Source: Calocera cornea HHB12733
Taxonomy: Eukaryota > Basidiomycota > Dacrymycetes > Dacrymycetales > Dacrymycetaceae
DNA length: 64,000 bases
Assembly: GCA_001632435.1 (NCBI GenBank)
Contig: KV423921.1
Span: 128,460-192,459 of the forward strand
Reading direction: 5' to 3'
Below the pieces are notes generated by a model. That model searched no databases. It saw only the letters and a list, made by a program, of their open reading frames with translations, and had not been told where the DNA came from. The translations under genes and the position numbers were made by a program. Positions 48,188-56,811 of the stretch are shown in pieces. How positions within the stretch are numbered: position 1 is the first letter of the stretch; each line of letters begins with the position of its first letter.

Positions 48188-48580
48188 CTAGTGGTCGACC
48201 AGCTCGGACGATGTCCAGACCACCTTCAATCTATGCTCGTGCTTCACACGGATGCTCTGAGCTTTGGGGCCTGATAGCAAGTACGGGGGCGTCATAAACG
48301 GTGCGCTGGTGTCAGGCTGTTGATCTACGACCAAGGCTGACATGCACTGATACGCAGCAACAGCCACGAACTGCAATGCCGGGAGCTTCGAGTGCGCGAC
48401 AGCAGTCCAATGCGCGTTCTCCATGGTCCAGCCGCGCTGCAGACCATCCACAACGATATGCAATGTAGTCACGACGTTGTTGCTCAACCGAGGATGCGCC
48501 GTGCGCCGTGCTGCTTCGGCTGCATCGCTTCGAGAGGAGAGGTGGTACATGGAGACAGGGTAAGCCGCCGGAACGTACAC
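48188..48580 (-). CDS. Possible short protein or gene remnant (uncertain)
   Basis: Open frame of 130 residues starting MYVPAAYPVSMYHL and ending VVWTSSELVDH. It has a mixed, non-repetitive composition with ENAHWTAVAHSKLPAL and IRVKHEHRLKVVW, reminiscent of the C-terminal tails of Agaricomycete F-box-type hypothetical proteins. No F-box is present, and an upstream exon was not found. It may be a remnant carried between SNF2 copies B and C, or chance. Confidence 0.25.
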   Translation of the reverse strand: MYVPAAYPVSMYHLSSRSDAAEAARRTAHPRLSNNVVTTLHIVVDGLQRGWTMENAHWTAVAHSKLPALQFVAVAAYQCMSALVVDQQPDTSAPFMTPPYLLSGPKAQSIRVKHEHRLKVVWTSSELVDH

Positions 48581-49401
48581 GTTGCTGTCGTGCTGAACTC
48601 CATTAGTTTCCAGACGAAGAAATCACATCATCAAGATGCTCGTATCGTCCAATCCATCATCTGACCATGCGACGGTCGAATGGGTGTTCAGAGTGCGTGG
48701 GTAGCCGGCCGGAGAGGTACATGAATGCAGACTACAGCTCAGATGAGCAACTATGTGAGCAAGTTCGTTTCATATCAGCCAGCCACGCTCATATATGCAC
48801 AGTTACGCCATTCGTTGACGATCGATATAAATGGAAGTCACTAACCCGTTGGCCTTTCCGTGAAAGGTCAGTTGCCGGAACGAGACACAAGTGCGGGCAA
48901 TGTCGGCATCAATCAAGATCAGTCACATATGAAGAGCGAAACTTCAAGGAAGCGATAGTCTGACATCAGGCTCAAGGTGCGACTGCAGACCCGACTTCGA
49001 ACGTGTCTGGTCCTCACGATGCCCGAGGCCTCTTTGAATCGGATGACCGCAGCTTCATATGACAAGCGTCCTGGATTCCTGTCATTGACATAAGACTTTA
49101 CGAGACAGTAGCCTCGTACTTGTTCAGCCAGCATAAGACGGTACATTATCCGAGAATAGGAGCAGTAAAAAATGGAAAGGATCGGACATAACTCCATATG
49201 GCTGAGGGGTGAGCACTTCCTCTGTTCTCGATCGAGCCCTACTGACTATCAGCTCCCAAGTTGATTGTCTAGAAACTTGCTAGAGCCGAGTCCCATGTGG
49301 CCCTCCGAATGTCCCTTTGAACAATGTACGAATGTATTGCCTCATGTGCGAATGCATGCATGCTGTGATCTGGATAACTGTCTGAAGAGTGAGTCACCAG
49401 G
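48581..49401. other. Intergenic upstream of SNF2 copy C; no gene seen
   Basis: Short frames only. The 3' end of this stretch leads into the promoter element at 49402 and a TTAAATA box near 49440. Confidence 0.45.
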
Positions 49402-49422
49402 TCACGTGACTGCCCGTGGCCG
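49402..49422 (+). promoter_or_regulatory. Shared promoter element of SNF2 copy C
   Basis: 21-nt block beginning GGTCACGTGACTG and ending CGTGGC, about 120 bp before the ATG at 49543, with 19/21 identity to the block before copy B. It contains the palindrome GTCACGTGAC, an E-box/bHLH-type site. A TTAAATA box lies between it and the ATG. Confidence 0.55.
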
Positions 49423-49542
49423 AAACTGGCGAAGAGAGGTTAAATACCAAAGTGGCTTGTCCCGAAGACGCGCGTTTTATCGCGCTTTTCTTCCGCTCTC
49501 CCACCCTGTCTTCTACTCTATACCGTCTTCTGTTCTCCACAC

Positions 49543-52500
49543 ATGAGCATCGAGCAGATCCTCAGACAACAGGCTGTCAAACAGCTCGGCATCAGCTCCG
49601 ATAAGGTACGCATATGTCTCGTTGCCTTGCCCTGCCGCTTACCCCGTTCGGACATGTGCATACATACAGGTTCCGAAACAGTACCTCACTCAGCTTCAAC
49701 GGTATCCCCAAACCTCCGGTCGAAACTCCTATGTATGTGAACAGACAAATACGTGGCACATGAAGCTGATATTTCTGCAAGTTTCACTTGCAGCCGCACG
49801 CGGGAGATGGATGTATGCACATACAACGATCCATATACCTGGCAGGACTGATCACTGCGTCCTCAGATGGAGCCGTCCGGTGCTCAATATGCCATGTGAC
49901 TATACAGCTACGAAGAGACGAGCATCTAGAGGATGGAGGTGGTTCGTTGGGCATCGGTAGCCTAGAATCATACGCCGTATGTTGGCATGTCCTACTCTTC
50001 ATTACCTTCGGACTTATGACTTCCCAGGAGCACTGCCATTCGTCCCGTCACAAGGCACTCCTGCGAATTTCTGCTCCGTCATCATCTGTACAGTCCTGTC
50101 ACATTGAGCTGACGGTGTTTCTGACTCCTCTGGATAGTTCCTCTCTCCCACACACGCTCCTGGTTCTGATATCATCACTGTATGCACCTGAAAGCAGAGC
50201 CTTGCCCGCCTTGATCTAAAGTTTGCGAAAAGACTCAGTCCGATTTGTTTTCGTCTTCGCTTGACTCTGCAGAGTCTCTCCAACCCTCGTCCTCCAACAG
50301 CCTCAAGCGTACGGTGAACACAGATGCTGACAGTTTTGCAAGTTCCTCAAAACGACCCAAAGTATATCGGAAGACCAGTTCATCGAGAAGAGATCTCCAT
50401 CTCACAAGTGCAAGACGATCTCCTCCGAGCTCAAGCGAGTCGAATGGAAGTTCGGTGGGGTTTTCTTTCAGAAACTTCACCGTGCCGGCAAATAGGAAAC
50501 TGACAACCCTGGATGCTCTTGAGAGCGGTCCTTGTACGTCATTGCCTTGTCACTCTGATTATGCTCGCCAAGGAGACCTAACTTTTCCCTGGACAGCCCA
50601 AAGCGGTGCCGAGGTTACCGCTTCCCGAGCACGACATGCAGCTAAGGCCATCGTGACATCGAGTAACTCGTCTAGCTCAACGGCAGGCACGAAGCAAGAA
50701 GTGTTTCCTGCACGCATCAAGGCTGAGCCTGATTGTAATATTGCCGAGTCTTCTACCAGTAAGTCCCATCAACTAACGACCGCCCCATCTCTGATACCCC
50801 GACAGACCCAATCTCGTCGCAGAATGCAACTCACGGAACCTCAGACTGGATGCACCACCGTGCTCTCGCCGAGACATTCGAAGGTCAGGCTCGCAAGCGC
50901 ATCCTGACTTATTCTTATCGTACACGACAGAGAACGCCACGGTCCAGTCATCCCTACAGAAGCTAGGATTGACAAACCAAACTGATAAGTTGGCTGGGAT
51001 GAACGTTGCCCTCTTCCCCCATCAGATTATCGGCGTAGCCTGGATGAAGGAGCAGGAGACTTCGGAAATGTGACGTTGTGCTTCGTCCATTTGGAGCTAA
51101 AGCTAATGTTTGAACAGCATTCGCCACTTTGGGGGCATCCTTGCCGACGAGATGGGGCTTGGCAAAACCATTCAAATGATCGCCACAATTAACCTGAACC
51201 CCCCGATAAGGGGCGAACCAATTGGCACTCTCATTGTCTGTCCGTTGAGCGTTCTCAAACAGTGGAGGACGGAGGTATGGAGCTATCTGTATACCCCTGA
51301 TATAGCATTGACCGTATAAGAAGATCGAGACGAAATCAACCAGCGATGTCCCGCCCCTCGTTTACCATGGGGAAGGTCGCATCAAGTCACATCTCCACCT
51401 ACAGATGTTCAAGATCGTCTTGACAACCTACCATACTCTCGCCATGGAGCTGCCAACACAGTACATGCTGAAACTCGACGATCATCCAGATGGACCCATG
51501 AGAGACGACAAGTGTGGGCCTCTGTTGAGGACACGGTGGCACCGGATTGTATTTGACGAAGCTCAAATCCTGCGTAACAGCGGTACACGAATGAGTTCTG
51601 CAGGTGTGTACAACATAGGCCCATCGAGGCCCATCTGACCAGCTAACAGCAGCTCGACTGAAGTCGACAATTCGGTGGTGTTTGACCGGTACACCCATAA
51701 TTAACCGTCTCGAGGATGCCTTCCCTCTTATCAGAATCCTTCGTATTCCTCGATGGTACAAATGGAGACACTTCGATCAGAATATCGTACAGTACGAAGA
51801 CAAAGATCCCAAACTTGCTACAAAGCGATTGCAGCGTCTCTTTCGAACGTGTCTATTGCGGCGAAACAAAAGCTCGACATTGGACGGAAAATGCCTAATC
51901 GAGTTGCCCAGCAAGCATGTACAACTCGTCACCCTCGATTTTTCCAAGGAAGAACGAGCGATCTATTCGGCGGTCGAAGGCCATGCCCAAGTGGAGTTCA
52001 ACCGTTTCTTGTTAGTACATGTTCTCGTTCACCACTATCAGTTACTGAGCTCCAATCTCCAGGCGTCAAGGAACGGTTCTAAAGAACCATTCACATGGTC
52101 GGCCGTTCTTGCTTTGACATGTTTCAAACAGATAACTCACAATTTGCCAGTTTTCAGTTTGCTTCTGCGTCTACGGCAATGTGCTTGTCATCCAGGTATG
52201 AGAATTCATCTGCGAGGCTGCCTACGTATGTCTGATGGGCTCGTACAAGCACTCATTCAAGAGGAATTTGATGAAGATATGGTTCTCGCCCAAAGGGATC
52301 GCGAAAGACGAGCTGAATGTGAAAGGGCTCGCCTTCTAGTTTCGAAGAGCTTCGTGGAAAGTATCAAGGAGGGTCTACTTCAAACCGCTCGAGAACGTAT
52401 GAAGCTCGAGCAAACTGCACGTACTTCCTCCTTCTCTGGTGGAAATGCTCTCATGATCGTGTCTGCAGTCTCAGGACGCTGAGCTAGAAGACCCTTGCCC

Positions 52501-54213
52501 TATTTGTCTGGAGAATATCGGCGATGGCGTATTCTTGCCTTGTCAACATTGTTTCTGCAGAGGTACGTGCACTGTCCTGAGAAACTGTACTGTCCTTGAT
52601 CGCGAAGAAGATTGTGTCGTTGAGTTATTTGAAGCCCCAAATGAAGACAATGCGAGTAACGGACCAGATGAACCCTCTTGTAAAGATCGGTGTACTTGGT
52701 GCCTCTTGAACTTGACACTAACATCAAACAGGTCCGGAATGTGGCCAGGCTTTCAAGGAGAACCACATTTTCTCTCGTGCTGCCTTTGAACCTCGTGACG
52801 AAGACCTCGAGTATGTACTCGATGACGCGGAAACGACAGACCATTTCAAGCATCGAAGTTCCCGAGACGACATCTATGATGGCAGGACAACGACAGAAAA
52901 GACGCGTGGCAAGTCAAAGAAGCTTTCCGCCTGGACGGTCGAGTCGGAAAACTCAGAAGACTCAGAAGGCTCCCTCAGAGACTTCATTGTGAGGTAGGAG
53001 CGACTCTGGGACAGTAATCATAGCTTATCATGCGGAACAGTGACGATGACTCCGAGGACTCGGCCGACTCTGGCAGCGACATCACAAATGACAGGTAAGC
53101 TCGAGCCTTATAGTAGCGGCGTTGACTCATTTTGCGGTGCAGTGGAGAAGATCTGGCGGAGAAACACTTTTCAAACGCTGCTACAGGAAATAAGAGGGGA
53201 GATCGCCCTGCAAAGCGTCAGATGAGGGGGCGTAGATCTCTGCCTATGGGAGCTAACTCAGACACGGAGGCTACTGGGAACATCAAAGAGAAAGGTGCAA
53301 AGTCTCCCCGCTTCCTAGCCTCGACGAAGGCATGTCATCTCTTCCCGCAGGCAACTCCCACTAACTGGAGTGTTTCAGATGAAGGTGAGCTTCTGGACGT
53401 CCCCCTACGACTCCCTCAGCAACTCAGGTACTAGGCGATGATGCACCGTCTGAAGTCCTGGAGAATAAATCACCCTCAAGATAAAGTGATCGTGATCTCC
53501 CAGTTTGTCGTGGCATTGGACGCCGTCGCTGTGTATTTGGAAGAGCAGGAGTTTCATTACGTGAGGTAACGAAGTCTTTCTATACATGCTGGGCGAAGAG
53601 CCTGACTCTATAACCAGGTATCAAGGCACGATGAGTAGCGCAGCTCGCGAGAATGCAGTCAAAGACTTCATGGATAACGATGGGCCCACCGTGATGCTGA
53701 TGTCGTTGAAAGCGGGGGGAGTTGGGTGTGTACCTCTGTGTCTCATCTGGAGATTCGTGATACAAGCAGTTGACAGGCTCAACCTGACGAGGGCCAATCG
53801 CGTCATACTGTTGGATCTCGCATGGTCTGAAGCAATCGAAAACCAGGCATTCGATCGTGTTCACCGCATGGGCCAGTCGAAAGGAAAGCAGACGAACGCA
53901 GCATCCTTGAAAGCTGACTCAATGGTAGCACAGATGTTTTCGTCAATCGTTATGTCATCCGCAACACAGTTGAAGATCGGATCCTCGCTCTCCAGAAAAA
54001 GAAGGTAACAAACAACACATCATTACATAGTTCACGTGCCGGATCAAGGTTTTCTGAATCACGAGGCAGCAAGGACTTTCCGATCACTCCCTCGGCGAGG
54101 GCAATGGCAGCAAGCTCGGCAGACTTTCTGTCCAGGATCTCGCAGACCGTGAGTGGTGCGTCCTGACTTATGCGGTGACTCACCCTCACTCTCTAGTTTT
54201 CGGCACGAGCTAG
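49543..54213 (+). CDS. SNF2 helicase with inserted RING, copy C
   Basis: Third member of the array. Starts [21 protein letters not shown], then [32 protein letters not shown], the Cys/His module exon 49867-49976 ([12 protein letters not shown]...GIGSLESYA) and EHCHSSRHK from 50028. A Ser-rich linker follows, then [28 protein letters not shown]. Core motifs: [24 protein letters not shown] (DEAQ), [22 protein letters not shown]...CQHCFCRDC...CPEC, then [27 protein letters not shown] and FDRVHRMGQ. Ends LFGTS at 54213. The linker between RING and the second lobe is acidic ([13 protein letters not shown]). B and C share DEAQ and [10 protein letters not shown] and are closer to each other than to A. 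One intron uses a GC donor, and the intron after motif VI lacks GT. Confidence 0.85.
53379..53384 (+). other. 6-nt micro-exon (Met-Lys) of SNF2 copy C
   Basis: ATGAAG between acceptor GTTTCAG and donor GTGAGC. The upstream intron (53330-53378) starts with GC. The joined product reads STK-MK-AMMHR. Confidence 0.72.
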
Positions 54214-54714
54214 ACCAACAGCAGCTATCAACAGGTTCCTTCGGTCTTTACAGAATTTGAATCAGTACTTCATATACGGCCATCCTCTCCTATCATCATG
54301 TTTACGTTCTATCACAGCCCAATATAGTGGACATGTAGTGGACGGAGGCTGATTCATCATTGAGTCATAATACACACGTTCGTTGTACCACACGTTGTCC
54401 CCATTATCCATGGAGCCCTTGACAGCCTTAACATCGTTCCTTTCCACTGTCACTAGGTGGAGTACAAAAGAGGCACGGCGTTCGAAGTGCTCAATGTTCA
54501 CGCCTTGGTGGTGTAACATGGGTACGCACCGTGTCCGCGACTTGTGTCGCATCACGTCCATCAGATGCATTTCACAGGTGTATCCACCCCGTGACCAGTA
54601 GCGTTATGAGCCCGGGAATACTTATGATCAAGCGTTTAACGCTACTTACCAAGGAAATAGGTAGCACGAGCATACCAAGGCCCTCTCATGCTCTCGCTCG
54701 AGCTGCCCCGCTCG
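54214..54714. other. Convergent intergenic region; no gene seen
   Basis: About 500 bp between the 3' ends of SNF2 copy C and the RRG7-like gene, so it should hold both polyadenylation regions. Confidence 0.5.
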
Positions 54715-55473
54715 TCATGCTGGTTGCAAGCCGTCTTCCATCTCCACATCCAGCTTCGTCTCCGGTGGCACCCAGTTCATCAGCTTCTTCCCGTCCCACC
54801 AAAGCCCTGGGCGTCCGACATCTCCAATCTTTCTCTCCCACCTCAGCTCCGCCTCCGCCCTCAACAATCCACTCTCACCACCCAGCGCGGCGTTCCACAT
54901 GGCCGTCCCGATCTGGTCCTCAATTTCTTCTTCCGATTCTTCGCTCCCACTCCGCTGTGCACCAGGGGCAAGAGGCGGAAGATACATGAGCAGGAATGGT
55001 AGTGGGCTCGACATGGCTCTGAGTAGTGTTGACCGCGTGAAATTCGATTGCGAGATGAGTAAGGCGACGGTTGGTATCGGCTCCGTAATGATCGATCCGT
55101 CTTCATGGCTCGCGACCGCATGACCAGCAGTGGCGTTCAACGTGTGTAGCACACCCTCCATCTCCCGGACGTAGTTCGGGCCCATTTTCTTCGATTCAGC
55201 CTTGCACTGCGCGATGACTCGAACCCGACGTCTCGGCTCGCCCGTGTCGGTGTACAGCACACCAAGTGTTGCCGATGAGTCGGACACGTTTGCTGGAGGT
55301 GGCAGCCACCACCACCCCTGTAGGTCGATCCCGCCATCGCTCGCCCCACCCACGCGTCGTATCGACATGGACAGGTAGGTCTGCAGGATCCTCCGCGAGC
55401 GTTCCTCGAACGCGATGCCGCGGTGGACGGCGGACATCGGTGCGCCCCACCGGACCGGGAACGTCGGCCGCAT
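54715..55473 (-). CDS. Rrg7-like PD-(D/E)XK nuclease-fold protein (DUF2034 type)
   Basis: Single-exon frame of 252 residues. Near the N-terminus RGIAFEERSRRIL is followed by RVGGASDGGIDLQGWW and VRVIAQCKAE. Asp50, Gln89 and Lys91 form the D...QxK pattern of restriction-endonuclease-like (PD-(D/E)XK) folds, and Glu23/Glu24 could supply the helix-1 acid. YVREMEGVL and LLISQSNFTRSTL follow. The C-terminal part (IGTAMWNAALG, RPGLWWDGKKLMNW) fits fungal Rrg7, a mitochondrial protein required for respiratory growth in yeast. No clear mitochondrial presequence is visible with this start (MRPTFPVRW); an alternative start is Met13. Convergent with SNF2 copy C. A decayed copy lies at 47430-47750. Confidence 0.75.
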   Translation of the reverse strand: MRPTFPVRWGAPMSAVHRGIAFEERSRRILQTYLSMSIRRVGGASDGGIDLQGWWWLPPPANVSDSSATLGVLYTDTGEPRRRVRVIAQCKAESKKMGPNYVREMEGVLHTLNATAGHAVASHEDGSIITEPIPTVALLISQSNFTRSTLLRAMSSPLPFLLMYLPPLAPGAQRSGSEESEEEIEDQIGTAMWNAALGGESGLLRAEAELRWERKIGDVGRPGLWWDGKKLMNWVPPETKLDVEMEDGLQPA

Positions 55474-55599
55474 TCCGAAGCCCTCTCCACCGGCCGGTCA
55501 GTCCCGGATGAGTGATCGTACTCGGCCTGTTGGAGGCTGCTGCAGATGCCTGTCGCCGTGAGTTGTGTGCAAGAAAGACAAGCGCGGCGTGTAATTTCG

Positions 55600-56450
55600 T
55601 CGGTGCAAACAGTCAGGGACTGGACCCTGACGGTATTGTCAGCTTTGCGCGACCAGCTGCTCGGAATTCCACCCGAACAAGGGTGTGCTCAGCTTCATAC
55701 GGAAGCAAATGCTGGCCGAAACGGGAGCAGGAAGGTCTCAGCGGGAGGAGAATGGGGGTAAAGCGGAAGTATTGGCTTGCTTCCGCTCCGCGGGTTGCTT
55801 CCCCTGCTGCATTTAACTCCGAGCCATTTACATCCGCTTCAAGTAGTGCTTCCGCTGTGTGGGTTGCTTCTGACCAATAATGTACTTCCGCTTGGCTATT
55901 TGTCTCCGCTGAGCAATCGGCTTCCGCTAAGGAATTGAAGCATGGAAGCATGGAAGCAAACCCTCTGAGCGGAAGTACATGTGGTAAGCGGAGGCAAACA
56001 GGTGAGCGGAGGTACACATGCCCAAGGAAACAAAAGAACCAAACAGATGCAAAGCCCGAACGGAAGCCAAAGCGCGCAGGGGGTCTTCTTGCGTGCGGTG
56101 GGCTTTCCTCTTAACGTCTTACCTCCGCTAAGTAGATTTAATTCCGCTTCTTATGCTGCTTGGGCAATGCTGTATGCTTCCGCTTCCCGGTTTGGTAGGG
56201 CTTGGTTCTTTCCCTGGTAGACCCGAATCAAATCCATGAACGGAACTAAAGTCTGAAGCCGAGAGTCACATCCTGTAGCGGGGTCAAAATGCCCGGTGGA
56301 TGCAAGCGGAATTGTTTCACAAAACCCAGGGGAAGTAACCCCTAAACCGGAGGCAAACTGGAAACCGGAGGCAAAGGCCTCAGCGGGCCCAAAAACGGAG
56401 CGGAAGTAGAGACATGTAACGGAAGCAAAGACAAAACGAAACGAAAGCCT
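55600..56450. repeat. Region dense in GCGGAAG / CTTCCGC-type motifs
   Basis: About 20 copies of a short motif of the form GCGGA[A/G]G[C/T]A, in both orientations, within about 850 bp. Examples are AGCGGAAGTA, AGCGGAGGCA, AACGGAAGCA and, inverted, GCTTCCGCT and ACCTCCGCT. The spacing is irregular. No convincing gene overlaps it. Such clustered inverted and direct short motifs are typical of subterminal regions of DNA transposons or of protein-binding arrays. It lies outside the inverted repeats of the adjacent Mutator-like element. Confidence 0.6.
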
Positions 56451-56801
56451 TGAAGTTCCCATGATAGGTAAGTAGTAGAGAGTCGTTCGTGTGACTGGAA
56501 CACGCTCTTACGCTCCGATTTGTTCAGTCGCTGACTCTGGCGGGATGTTACTCCATGGTCCTTTGACTCACAACGTGGACGCTGGCATCTGAGGTTGACC
56601 CAGGCTCAGCTTCTGAGCAACCTGGACGCACCGCCATCACACTCTGCACAGTAAGTAGTCAATTGCGGCTCCACCTCTACTGTAATACCTCATGCGGTTT
56701 CTTTCTACACATGAGCCATTCAGGGGAATAACCGAGGTTCATCCTCCAGATCAGAAAGTCGTTTCTGCCGCACGTCCCGGCCGATAAGGTTTCCCGGGTC
56801 A

Positions 56802-56811
56802 GATCGCAAAC
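56802..56811 (+). repeat. Left target-site duplication of the Mutator-like element
   Basis: GATCGCAAAC directly precedes the left inverted repeat and recurs directly after the right one at 58789-58798. Confidence 0.85.
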
